DNA from: Scilla litardierei
Lineage: Eukaryota; Streptophyta; Magnoliopsida; Asparagales; Asparagaceae
Assembly: GCA_030789695.1 (NCBI GenBank)
Contig: CM061138.1
Location: 21,772,214 to 21,836,213 of the forward strand
DNA: 64,000 nt
Direction of reading: 5' to 3'
The notes beneath the pieces are model-generated. The model had not been told where the DNA came from, made no database searches, and was given only the letters and a program-made list of their open reading frames with translations. The position numbers and the translations under genes are program-made. Shown piece after piece: positions 40,177-51,301 of the stretch. The stretch's first letter is position 1, and each line of letters begins with the position of its first letter.

Positions 40177-42254
40177 CCACGTGGCCCAAGTTTGCCATAT
40201 TTGTGAGAGGATAAATGTGCGTAAGAGGCACAACCCCAAGGTTTTAGAATGCTTAAGTCTGGAGTTTTATTGTTCCACAACTCATAAGGAGTAGAACTTA
40301 CCGACTTCGTAGGTACACGGTTTAAGATGAATGCTGCCGTCAATAATGCATCACCCCAAAAGGTGATGGGCAAATTTGCCTGAGACATCATTGATCGGAC
40401 CATTTCCATCAATGTCCTATTTCTTCTTTCCGCAACACCGTTTTGTTGCGGAGTATAAGGCATAGTTATTTGATGAACTATGCCTTTTTCATCACAGAGT
40501 TCCTTAAAACTCGTTGATTGATATTCTCCACCCCGATCGGTTCGCAAGACCTTTATCTTGCGATCTAGTTGATTTTCCACTAAACTCGTATAGTTTTTGA
40601 AGCAAGATAAAGCTTCATGTTTGTGGGAAATCAAATAAATGTGACCGAAACGGGTGAAGTCATCAATGAAGGTGATGAAATAGGACTTTCCGTGTCTTGT
40701 CTTAACATTCATTGGACCGCAAATGTCCGAATGGATAAGCTGTAATGGAACTTCGGCCCTTGTGCCAGTTCCAAACGGCTTGCGACAAGTTTTCCCTTCA
40801 AGACAATGTTCGCAAGTTGACATTTCAACTTTTGAAACATTAGATAGCAAGCCACTTTTGGCAAGTCTATCTATTCTAGTTGGTCCAATGTGACCAAGTC
40901 TTGCATGCCAACAAATGATCTCAGATTCAGAATTAGAAGCATTTGTCATATGGAAACTTTCATTAATAGAAGAAGAATCATCACACATAGTGTTTAAAAC
41001 AATCAATCCATTACAAACATTACCCGACCCAACTAAAGAACTATTACAAACAAGGTCAACATTTTGTTTATAGAACCTCCATTCATAACCTAAAGACATT
41101 AACATGACCACGGATACGATATTCCTTCGAATATCTGGAGCAAAGAGGACATCGTGCAATAATAGAGTCCGGCCGTTGTCGAGAACTAGCTTGCATGTTC
41201 CGACGCCCTTGACTTCAACACGAGTGTTGTTGCCGACGTATATCCACCTTGTTCCTTGAGTTATCTTTCGATACTCTACGAAGAACCTTCTGTCCTTCGC
41301 AACGTGGTCTGTGGCCCCTGAATCAATCAACCAAAAATAGTTAGATTCAGCAAGAAACATGGAACTATAAACACATATGTAACTAGCCCTACAAGTTACC
41401 TTATCACTTCCATCCGTACACGTACGGGCGAAGTGACCATACTTGTTGCACTTAAAGCACTTGATCTTCTTCAAGTTTTTCTTCTTTGAGTGCACATTCT
41501 TTTGCCACTTTTTGTTCTTAGTCTTCTTTGAGGTTTCCGGTTCTTGCTTTCGTTCGTTCATAAACCTTAAGTGTTTATCCTTCCATTTCTTTCCTCCATG
41601 TGAGGAACTAGCGGTCATGTGCACTTCGGCACTAGGTTTTGCGGCTTGAATCCGCTCTTCCTCGAGTTCGAGGTGTTTGGATACATCGCTTAAAGTTTTA
41701 ATGTACTCATTATGAGTGAGGTGCATTTTCATGTTATCCCAGCTATCTGGGAGTGAACGAATGACTGCTTGGATCTGCTGTTCGTCAGACAGCGTAAGAC
41801 CCGCATCCTTCAATTCAGCTATGAGATTCGCCATGTGGCGAAGATGCTTTTTCATAGATTGATCTCGTCGCATTTTGTACGAGTCAAATTGAATATTTAA
41901 GGAGCGGAGTTTGGTTACCGAAGTTCCACCAAACTTTATTTCTAGCCCAGACCATATGTCTTTGGCTAGGTCGAATTCCCGAAATAGACGAATTATGTCA
42001 TTGTCCATTGCGGACAGTAACGTAATACGTGCTATTTTGTTCTTTCGAGTCCAAGTCTCATAAGCTTCTCGGTCCCTCTTGTGTTGGGCCGTATTGCCCA
42101 ACTCAGGTTCTTCCATTATGTTTTGGAGTGTTTCAAGCACATCTTGCTCTTCCAAAACATATTGGATTTTTATTGACCAAAGTTTATAATTGTCGCCGTT
42201 GAGCTTCTCACATTTGTTAAGCTCTGCGACAATGTTCTTAGAAGCGGTAGACAT
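40177..42254 (-). CDS. E2 gag, protease and integrase (N-terminal part of the polyprotein)
   Basis: ATG at 42254 ([12 protein letters not shown]) is chosen by alignment with E1 Gag; the frame is open upstream to 42311. About 690 codons of E2 remain before the E4 junction. Domains in order: copia Gag ([34 protein letters not shown]), CCHC knuckle [14 protein letters not shown], protease [14 protein letters not shown] with the active DSGA, preintegrase zinc motif (WHARLGH and CEHCLEGK), and integrase core with [19 protein letters not shown] and [15 protein letters not shown] (the D, D, E residues). No stop or frameshift is seen. The frame leaves E2 at the target site and runs into the E4 LTR before stopping. 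Confidence 0.93.
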
Positions 42255-42361
42255 ATTCGAATAAAAAAAACTGCAAGGAAAATGAAAAAACACGATCAAA
42301 ATTCTATGCATAAAGTTTCGATTCTTTAAACACTTGATAAGTTCCTTGGATGCGCTGAAAT

Positions 42362-42415
42362 GTTACTCTAGAATCGAGAAGTTCACTATGTTCCCAACTA
42401 CCATCTAGAAGTAAC
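42362..42415 (-). repeat. E2 single leader hairpin
   Basis: Plus-strand arms GTTACTCTAGA (42362-42372) and TCTAGAAGTAAC (42404-42415) pair with one bulged base. Flanking TGAAA and TTTCA extend the stem. It is homologous to the E1 pair at 6886-7175. Confidence 0.75.
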
Positions 42416-43039
42416 TTTCAAAGTATCCCTCTTACTTATCTTATGTAAAAAAGAAATCAGAAATGATACCCGTATGGTACCAGCAGCGGAAAAATACTTT
42501 TGAAAAACATATCTTTCAAAATGGAATAGGTGAGAGTTTGCGCAAAGAATTTTAGCGCAACAATTGCCAAGCCACGAGACCTGTTCTACACACCCATGGG
42601 TTAGATAACCATGACCGGATCGTGGTAGGACTTGGAATTCTAAATTGCGCTATCCCGATTAAGGACGGGACATAACCTATTTGAAAACACCTTTTTCAAA
42701 AAAAAAATTTGAAATACATTGGCTAATCTCCGTAGAGTAGAGCACAACGTCATAAGTACATTGGCTAATCTCCGTAGAGTAGAGCACAATGACATGGCTA
42801 ATCTCGCATGAAGTAGAGCACTATGGCTAATCTCCAAGGAGTAGTGCTCAAGAAAAAACTTTATAAAATAAGCGCAGACGACTGTCGTTAGCCCCGTATG
42901 GGCTATTCGGCACATTCGTGTTTGACCAAGGCCTTTTGACACCCCGTATGGGCTAGTCGGCAAGTTCGTGATCGACCAAGACCTTTTGCCGGATTGGTCG
43001 ACCAAAACACCCAAATTGGTCGACCAATAATTTGGTCTG

Positions 43040-43420
43040 CAACTTCTCCCGGCCAGGGCCTCTGCCCTGGCCGAGGCTGGCCAAGGGCCGGCCAGGGCCT
43101 CTGCCCTGGCCTAGGCCGGCAAGGGCCGGCCAGGCCCTGGCCGAGGCCAGGGCGCCGGCCATGGCCTCTGCCAGGGCCGGCCAGGGCGGCCCTGGCCTTG
43201 GCCGAGGCCGGCCAGGGCCCCTTGGCCTTGTCCTGGCCTCGGCCAGGGCCCCCTGGCCGTGGCCGAGGCCGGCCATTGCCGGCCTGGCCTTGGCCGGCCA
43301 CTGCCGGCCTGGCCAAGGCCGGCCATGGCTGGCCATGGCCGGACATGGCCAAGGCCGTTTTGGCATTGGCCGGCCATGGCCCATATGGCCATGGCCGGCC
43401 ACCCCCTTTGAATGGGGTTG
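43040..43420. repeat. GGCC-rich array in the E2 leader
   Basis: About 380 bp of GGCCNNGGCC, CCAGGGCCTCTGCCCTGG and similar blocks, homologous to E1 5770-6380 but shorter, so array length varies between family members. Confidence 0.8.
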
Positions 43421-43880
43421 CCGCACACCCCGCCGGAGGGGTGGCCGTGGTGGTTATTGGCCGTAGCCAACCCCCTCCGCATGGGGAGGGGGTGCATGTC
43501 CTTCATGGCCCATTTGGCCATGGTGCACATGCACCAAAATTCATCTTCTCCGATGGAGATAACTACCATCGTCTTCCTCGATGATGCACCTGTTCGTTGA
43601 TGAAGCACCCGTTCGTCGAGAAAGTAGTTATTTTCTAATGGTCGTGTGTCAAAAATGAAAAATAACATACTACGTGAACGGTCGGTTCTTCCCGTCACGG
43701 AGAGTTTCTGCCATATCCGTAATGACAGAAGACCCTAACGTGAAAAGAACAACCGCTGCGTTCTCTCCGTCACGAAGCGTTCCTACCATATCCGTAATGG
43801 TAGGATACCCATTCGTGAAAAAGACAACGCCTCGTTCATCGGTTCGACGTGGCGGTGGTTTTAACCGGGGCGAACCCGTA

Positions 43881-43895
43881 TGGCTCCGATACCAA
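43881..43895 (-). other. E2 primer-binding site
   Basis: The minus strand reads TTGGTATCGGAGCC right after the LTR end, one base different from the E1 PBS (A to G). Confidence 0.85.
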
Positions 43896-44501
43896 TGTAG
43901 GATCCTGTCAAAACAGAGTTAGGATCGATAAATGAAGTTGAGACTTACGCTTGCGTATGCGGCACGGTAGTCTCGGAACTTCGCCTTCGGATTCGCCACG
44001 ACGGATCGAGTCTTCTCACGAACGGAGTAAGGCTACTAAATCCACAATCTAAATCTCTACTTTTAGATTAAGAACTTGGATAAAGAGAGAGGAAGGATTT
44101 CGGCAGAGCTTCGCTAGAATGAAATGCAAGGCAAGAATACCATGCAAAAGTGTAAGGAAATGGCTAACCCTGTGGTCTTATTTATAGCCCCCAAGATAGT
44201 TATTTTAGGAGTAATTGTTCCTTTGGAACAATTTAACTAAGGTGTACCATCATACATGGCACATTATAAGCTTAAGTTGTACCATATGCATGATACAACA
44301 TAAGCTTAAGATATTACCCCTTTATTAGCCATATGTCGCATGCACTTATGCACATATAATGCGACTTTCCCATTAATCTAGAGATCCTCTCCGCAAGGGA
44401 ACAGATTCCCTTTGCACACGACTTCGTGTACGCGACGTTCGAGGTCCGTATTCCCTCGTACATCCCCTACAAGGGTGTACAAACGTCTTCCATATCCAAC
44501 A
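43896..44501 (-). repeat. E2 5' LTR
   Basis: 606 bp, six differences from the 3' copy at 24587-25192. The E3 leader resumes at 44502. Confidence 0.93.
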
Positions 44502-44714
44502 TGAGGAATAGCGACAACTGCTTCCCCTGTGAGTTACCTGTAGGTCACCTGTCTGAAGCGACCTGTTGCCCTCGCGCTCCTTGACTTCAAAACTCCCCTG
44601 AAATTGTACCTCCTGGAGTCCATTCATTATCAACACAGATCCTTTCCTCCCCTTAGAATAGTCAGCGCTCTCAAAGAATTCGTTATCGGTTTTTTTAAAT
44701 AAATAAATACAATT

Positions 44715-45620
44715 ATGACTAAGCCGTACAATTTTCCTGCCGTTGACATTCAACTTACTGGTGTAGAAAATTATACTGCTTGGGCATTGACTATTCAATA
44801 CAACATTCGAGCTTTTGGCCTTTGGCGTTATGTTGATGGCTCCATTCCTTGTCCTACCATAACTACCCCGGCCTCCTCATCCACCACATCAGAAACCTCA
44901 TCAATTGTTGTTGACGCCTCTCTTACACATCAACAGTGGATCAACGTTGATCAACAGATCATGGCTTATTTCATGAGATCCGTGTCTGTACCTATTCGCC
45001 TTTCTATTGGGCGTCTGCTTACATCTCGCGCTCAGTGGTTGGCCCTCTCTCGCATGTACGTGCAAACTGGTGCAGCTCGAGAATATCAGTTACATCAGGC
45101 CATTCAGGATGCCCGACAGGAGGATCGATCTATTCAAGATTTTTACAACCTTCTTTCCAGCTATTGGGAAGAATTGTAGTTAATGGAGGTCACTATCCCA
45201 GCTATTCTCGCAGATTTTGCCCAAGAGTTTGAACGTCAACGTGATCGAAAGCAGTTATATCATTTTGTTATGCGTCTTCGTCCTGAGTTTGAGTCACTAA
45301 GGGCGCACATACTTCACAGAAGTCCACTCCCTCGACTTGCCGATGCCATTGCTGAGTTCACCTCTGAAGAGACACGACTTCGTCTTCTTCACCCTACAAC
45401 ATCATCATCTACTGCTGCGTCGGATTCTCTTCTTGTTGCACACTTTCGTCCCCCATTTAATAACAGTAACTCAGTGAACAGTAACCAAAGCATGTATTCT
45501 CGTGGACATTTTCGCTCGAAAGGATTCAAACCAGGTGACCATGCCACGTCACCGCCAAGACCATGTCCAATCTGCAAACTCAAGGGACATTGGTCAAGGG
45601 ATTGCCCTTCTCGAAATTGA
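44715..45620 (+). pseudogene. E3 gag, broken by an in-frame TAG
   Basis: ATG 44715 opens MTKPYNFPAVDIQLTGVENY, a copia Gag start, with FGLWRYVDGSIPCP and an ESFDRQRD-like second half (EFERQRDRKQLYHFVMRLRP). A TAG at 45177-45179 interrupts the frame within YWEEL; the same frame continues at 45183. A nucleocapsid knuckle CPICKLKGHWSRDC lies just before TGA 45618-45620. The stop could be a simple TGG-to-TAG change. Further stops follow in the same frame at 45633 and 45717. Confidence 0.85.
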
Positions 45621-48600
45621 GGATCTCAACATTAGAAAAATTCAGTAGGTGCATCGGCCTCCTCTGCCATGTCTCATGCTTCACAACCATCACATGAACT
45701 TTCTACGCTCACACCTTAACAGATCTCTGAAATAGCTAACCTTGTAGCTCAGAATCTTGGTGTTTCTGGATCTTCGTCAAGCCCTGATATTTCTGCGCTT
45801 GCTGCCACCTCGGGTAACTCTTCTCCTTGGATATTTGACTCAGGTGCTTCTCATTACATGACCTCAAATTCTTCCATACTACAAAATTGCATTCATATGC
45901 CTCTTCTTTTATATACACTGCTAATGGCACTCCTCTGGCTGTCACTATGCATGGTGACATTACTTCTACTTCTGACACTTCCATTCCACTTACTCTATCT
46001 TCTATTCTACATGTTCCTAAGCTTACCATGAATCTTATTTCTGTTAGTCAGCTTGCTGATTCTGGCTGTATCGTTTCATTTGATGCTACTTCTTGTACGG
46101 TACAGGACACTTATAGCGGCCGGAGGATTGGGATAGGTCATAAAGTGAATGGACTTTATCAGCTTGAACAACTACATTCCCCCCACTTCCTCTATCGGGT
46201 TTGGTTACTCTGCTTCTTTTCTTTGGCATCGTCGGTTAGGACATATTTCCAGCTCTTGTCTCAAAAATCTAGTTGAATCTGGTGCTTTAGGATGCTTTTC
46301 CTCTCAAAATGAGTATGATTGTACTGCGTGTCGTATTTCCAAACAAACTACTTTACCATTTGTGCAACATGATGGTATTTCTACCGAACCATTTGATCTA
46401 ATCCACTCTGATATTTGGGGACCTGCTCCTATTGCATCTATTTCTGGTTATCGATATTATGTATCCTTCATTGATGACTTTTCTCGTTATACGTGGGTTT
46501 ATCTCATGTGGTCTCATGCCGAACTTTACAACATCTACAAAGATTTTACTGCTATGATTTACACCCAATTTAAGAAAAGAATAAAAAATTTTAGATTGGA
46601 TAATGCATGCAAGTGTGTATCTTCATTAATGCATGCTCTTCTTAAATTTCATGGTACTTTAGCTCAACAATCGTGTCCTTATACACCAGAACAAAATGGA
46701 GTCGCAGAACGAAAACATCGTCACATCCTTGAAACAACTCGTGCTCTTTTGAACGGTGCTTCTGTTCCACGACAATTTTGGGTGGAATCTCTTCTTACTG
46801 CAATTCTCCTTATTAATATCACGCCATCTTCTTTATTTCCAGACACATGTCCATTCTCACGATTACACTTATCTAAATTTGACTATTCCCTTCTTAGAGT
46901 GTTTGGTCGTGCTTGTTTTGTATTACTTCCATCCATTGAACGTGATAAATTATCTGCACGATCTGTTCGTTGTGCCATGTTAGGCTATAGTCCTAGTCAC
47001 AAAGGCTATCGTTGCTATGATCCCACCAGTCGTCGACTACGCATCTCTCGTCATGTCATGTTTCTTGAAAATGTATCGTACTTTTCACCTACCATAGAAT
47101 CTGACCTATCATTCCTTCAGGATCCACCATCTTCAAACACATCTTTAAATAGTCCTATACTACCCAATCCACCTTTACCTTCTACCTACATTCCAACCTT
47201 TCCATCTCCTGATGTTGTTCATGCCGATAATGATTCACCACCAGAAGCGACTATTTTCGATGCTCCTCCATCGCCCCCACCACCACCCCCACCACCATCG
47301 CTTCCACCGCCACTGCCACCTCGACGCAATCCTCCACGAGATCGACATCCTCCTCCTCGTTATACTTGTCTAACAAATTTTTGTTCTCCACAATTTGTGT
47401 CCTTTCTTGCTGCTATTCACACTTTGCAGGAACCTAAGTCTTATACCGAGGCAATTAAGTATCCTGAATGGCAGCAGGCTATACATGAGGAACTTCAAGC
47501 TTTTCAACGAACTCAAACTTGGGATCTTGTTCCATTACCCTCCGGAGCAAAACCAATCAGTTGTAAGTGGATATTTAAAATTAAAACCAAATCAGATGGC
47601 TATGTTGAAAGACATAAAGCTCGTCTTGTTGCACGAGGATTTTCTCAGGAATATGGTTTTGATTATGAGGAAACTTTTGCCCCAGTCACCAAAATTATTT
47701 CTATCCTCACTCTCATTGCTGTTGCTGTAGTTTGCAAGTGGCCCTTGTACCAGATGGATGTAAAAAATGTCTTCCTCAATGGTGATCTTAATAAGACAGC
47801 CTATATGACACCACCTCCTGGTATTGATGCACCTCCATCTCATGTCTGTCGTCTTCGCCGTGCTATATATGGTCTCAAACAAACCCCACGTGCTTGGTTT
47901 GATCGTTTCCGCACTTTCATGCTATTCATTGGCTTCACAGAGAGTATGGCTGATTATGCCATGTTTTATCGCAGTACATCTAACGGCCACACCATTCTAC
48001 TATTATATGTTGATGACATGATCATCACCGGTGATGATGTTTCAACCATTCAGTCTCTCAAACGACATCTTCATGCACAATTTGAAATGAAGGATATAGG
48101 ATATCTTCGGTATTTTCTTGGCATTGAAGTTGCCTACTCCTCCCGTGGAAATCTATTGTCTCAACAAAAATATATCTCTGATCTTCTAACAAGAGTTACC
48201 ATAAACCCCTCACAATCTGCATCTTCACCAGTGACTACTCCTATGGAACTTAATCTTAAGCTTCGATGCTATGATGGTATACCATTACCAAATCCTACCA
48301 GATACTGCGAGCTTGTTGGTGCCCTTATTTACCTCTCAGCCACTCGTCTTGATATTGCTCATGCAGTTCATACTCTCAGTCGGTTTATGGTTACCCCGAC
48401 GACGGTTCACTATGCAGCTCTACTTAGAGTTCTTCGATATCTTCAAAGTACCATCACTCGCTCTATATTATTTCCATCAGCTTCATCCTTGACTCTTCAA
48501 GCTTACTCCGATGCTAGTTGGGCTGATGATCCGGACACTCGTCGCTCTACTACTGGATACTGCATTTTTCTTGGTTCATCTCTTATCTCTTGGCGGAGCA

Positions 48601-48953
48601 AACGTCAGGTCATCGTCTCTTGTTCAAGTACCGAGGCTGAGTATCGAGCCATGGCTGATACTACCCTTGAGATCCGTTGGTTGTGTCACCTTTTGCGAGA
48701 CATGGGAGTTCGTATTCATACGCCTATTTCCATGCATTGTGATAATCAGAGTGCTATTTGCATTGCTCTTAATCTGGTCTTTCATGAACGAACAAAACAT
48801 ATCGAGGTTGACTGTCACATTGTGCGTCAGGAATACCATGCTCGGCGTATTTCACTTCCGTATATTGCCTCCAAAGATCAACTTGCCGATCTCTTCACCA
48901 AATCCCAGACAGTTTTTTATAGTAACTGCATTTCTTGTCCAAACTCTCGGTAG
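45621..48953 (+). pseudogene. E3 pol (protease, integrase, RT, RNase H), mostly open
   Basis: The protease motif WIFDSGASHYMTS is readable at about 45828-45866, followed by a frameshift near 45885 and another near 46190 that restores the original frame. From 46149 an 934-codon frame is open: preintegrase (FLWHRRLGHISSSC, CTACRISK), integrase IHSDIWGP, FRLDNACKCVS (the usual DNGGEY is altered) and YTPEQNGVAERKHRH. RT reads CKWIFKIKTKSDG, YQMDVKNVFLNGDL and LLYVDDMIITGDD. RNase H reads AYSDASWADDPDTRRSTTG, SSTEAEYRAMAD and HCDNQSAICIA. The frameshifts and the altered integrase Asp region argue that it is inactive, despite young LTRs. Confidence 0.88.
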
Positions 48954-48968
48954 TTGACCCACCGTGAG

Positions 48969-48986
48969 TTTGAGGGGGGGGGTGGG
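48969..48986 (+). other. E3 polypurine tract
   Basis: TTTGAGGGGGGGGGTGGG precedes TGTTAATG of the 3' LTR. Confidence 0.8.
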
Positions 48987-49190
48987 TGTTAATGTCCCTG
49001 CATGTGCTTGGGTTCCCAATACCGTCTCTTTGAGTCCCGTGCTTGTAATGCTTCGTCTCCCGTACTTGTTGCTTTGTCTTCCGAGTTGATGCTTCGACTC
49101 CCGAGCTCATCTTGTATAAATAAGGGATGTATCTTGTAGAAATGTAATTAACAAATTCAATATTAACTTATTTCTTCACCTCTCTTAATA
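48987..49190 (+). repeat. E3 3' LTR
   Basis: 204 bp with two substitutions relative to the 5' LTR, followed by the CCCTG duplication at 49191-49195. Confidence 0.92.
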
Positions 49191-49195
49191 CCCTG

Positions 49196-50326
49196 ATTGC
49201 CAATGCTTTTAACCATAATGCATGGTTTGTGTTAAATAGTTTCTACCCATCCCCTGACCATATGTGTGATATATCTCTACTCATTTCTCTTGCTTCTATC
49301 TGCTAGAGAGGTTTTCATTGAAAGAGCTAAAATGAATTCACTCATTCCCGATTGAATGGAAGAGAAGCTTATGAAGGCAATGTAGACGTCTCTATTGTGG
49401 CGAAAGAGTAGTTAACGCTTTCTTAAAGTAACGCATTTGTTCAACGACTTCCAAGATCGAACGAGAATGAAAGACTGGGTTTGGTTTACTCCATGAGCAA
49501 CTCTTGGCCACCAACTCATGTGGGAGAAATTGGCAGTCCCCATTACCCTAAGCAGAAGTTAAGGAAATCATTAGCCTCCTTAAGACAGGGATCATACTCA
49601 CTTTAACATGACTGATGCATTCTTCACTACAACTACACTTCTTGTAATTTACTTCATCTTCACATATGCCAACTATATCCTTAAGTTCGTTTGAATCATT
49701 CTGCATTTACATTTTATAGATTTGGCATTGATCATAACTTAAATCCCTTTATAAATTACTGATTTACTTAAATATGGGGAGGGGATGAATTTGGAAATAG
49801 TCTGAATTACCCAAAAGGTCATCTTCTTAGAATTTTTAGTTATCTATTAAGGTTGTTACTTTGTGATGTAAAGTTCTTAGACTTGATCGTACATTATTGA
49901 AAATTATAACCGTAATCAACATCCCACAACTAATTTATATTCTCTACAACTAGATTTTTGGCACGTGCAAATGCATGTAAATACACCTAAACGAATCCAT
50001 GTTATTTAGGCTTCACATGTATTTTGAACTTTTGATTATAAAATTAATATATACATTAAAAAGATGTATCTTTATTTATAGAGAAATATACATTGAAAAA
50101 TATGATAATATTAATTATTTTGTTAATAATTTGATGAATTCATGTTATTGGTCATAGAGAAGTATTAAGTTAAAGTGAAATTTAACGAGGAAATTATTGG
50201 CAACGAAATAAACTAAATTAAGACCCAATTATCTTTTTTATTTGAAAAAATAAAAATTGTTATTGTTAATCCATGTGTTAGACCATGACATTTTGGAAGG
50301 GAGTGGGAAGTTATAGTAATAATAGT
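49196..50326. other. Intergenic, AT-rich
   Basis: No gene, terminal repeat or known element recognised. The segment 49320-49600 is less AT-rich but has no homology I can name. Confidence 0.5.
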
Positions 50327-51301
50327 TGTTGCGGATCAAATCCGTCCAACAATGAAATTTGTATATGGGGAATCAAGTGTACAATGATTTCAAGTGATTG
50401 GGTTGTAGAAGAGGCTAATACGCCTTAGAATGCGCTTTGTAGGTGAAGGATCCAATGTTGTCGATTGTTCGCCGACCGCCTGGTAGGTGGACCGAGCGTC
50501 CTGCAGGAAGAAAAGCTTGTCAGAAAGGCGGGGTTGGCTGTCAACCCATAACCTCTCCGATGGTTAAGTCAGTAAATGACTCTTTTAGGAGTTGGTCGGA
50601 CACGTTGTCCGATCTTAAAGTAAAACGGCTTTGCGTAGCGAGCTTAAATGGAAGGCACAGATATATGGAAGATATCCGACCTTATTGTATTGAATGCGAG
50701 TTTATGATTTTAACTAACCAACCCCCTCATTGGTGGCTGAAAGGGGGTATTATAGTGGCTAGAGTTGGTTGAGCGCCGTCTAATCAACTGTCATTTTTTG
50801 CTTAGCTGGAGCTCGGCTGGAGCATTAATGGAGAAGTGATAGGTCGGTGAGTGTGTCAGAGATATTATCACATCGCCTCAATCTTGTATTAATAGAGTAT
50901 CAGAGTGTGTCAGAAATATTTGGGTATTAATGGAGACGCGATGGACGACCATCAGTTCTCGTCTTTAACCTCTGGCATTAATTGGAGGCGTATGTGACCC
51001 AACGTCACCATGTCAGAGATATTTGCACCTGCTAGGTCGCCGCCAGAGAGAGCCGAGCTTGGTGTCCGAGCTTGGCGTCCCTAGTCTTTTGCTGTTCGTC
51101 CTTCTTGTTTGATGAGAAGGCGAGCTTTCTCTATGCTTGGCAGGCGAGCCTCCCGCTCGACCAACTGCCGAGCTCTTCTCTCGACTTTGTCGGTGAGCTT
51201 CTCATTTGGGCTTGTTCTCATTCCGGCTGATCGGTGAGCTATTCGCTTGGGCTTCAACTACTTGGGCCTTTATTTCCTGAGCCGGCAATAAGGCCATAAC
51301 A
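50327..51301. repeat. Solo LTR, family S1 (copy 1)
   Basis: 975 bp beginning TGTTGCGGATC and ending GGCCATAACA (TGTT/AACA termini), flanked by ATAGT and ATACT (one mismatch). It is homologous along its length to 54489-55552 in the same orientation. There is no internal coding region or PBS next to it, so recombination between LTRs is the likely origin. A TATTATAG near 50747 could be a TATA box in the plus orientation. Confidence 0.75.

Larger units (their letters stand above)
42255..43880 (-). other. E2 leader region
   Basis: About 1.6 kb between PBS and gag. In minus-strand order it has the GGCC-rich block (43040-43420), the TGCTCTACT..AGATTAGCC repeats (42718-42845) and a single leader hairpin (42362-42415), the same order as in E1, which has two hairpins. 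No gene is supported; long frames in the GGCC block are compositional. Confidence 0.8.
24587..44501 (-). mobile_element. E2: Ty1/copia element of the E1 family, split by E4
   Basis: LTRs of 606 bp (24587-25192 and 43896-44501) are the reverse complement of the E1 LTR family and differ from each other at six positions. Removing E4 and one target copy leaves about 7.98 kb, close to E1 (7.86 kb). Flanks are GGAGG (24582-24586) and TGAGG (44502-44506), a target duplication with one mismatch. The polyprotein is open on both sides of E4: gag, protease and integrase at 40177-42254, RT and RNase H at 26248-28245. This is the likely autonomous partner type for E1, disabled here only by the E4 insertion as far as I can see. 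Confidence 0.94.
24036..49190 (+). mobile_element. E3: Ty1/copia element carrying E2 and E4
   Basis: LTRs of 204 bp (24036-24239 and 48987-49190) start TGTTAATGTCC and end CTCTTAATA, with two substitutions between them. The target duplication CCCTG is perfect (24031-24035 and 49191-49195). The PBS directly abuts the 5' LTR, and a G-rich polypurine tract abuts the 3' LTR. Removing E2 and one target copy leaves about 5.2 kb, the usual size for short-LTR copia lineages such as Ale/Retrofit. The insertion of E2 lies in the leader, 347 bp after the 5' LTR, upstream of gag. Confidence 0.95.

Noticed and set aside
44373..44798. 141-codon minus-strand frame
   Set aside because: It crosses the E2 LTR boundary into the E3 leader and is antisense to E3 gag; a by-product of the insertion.
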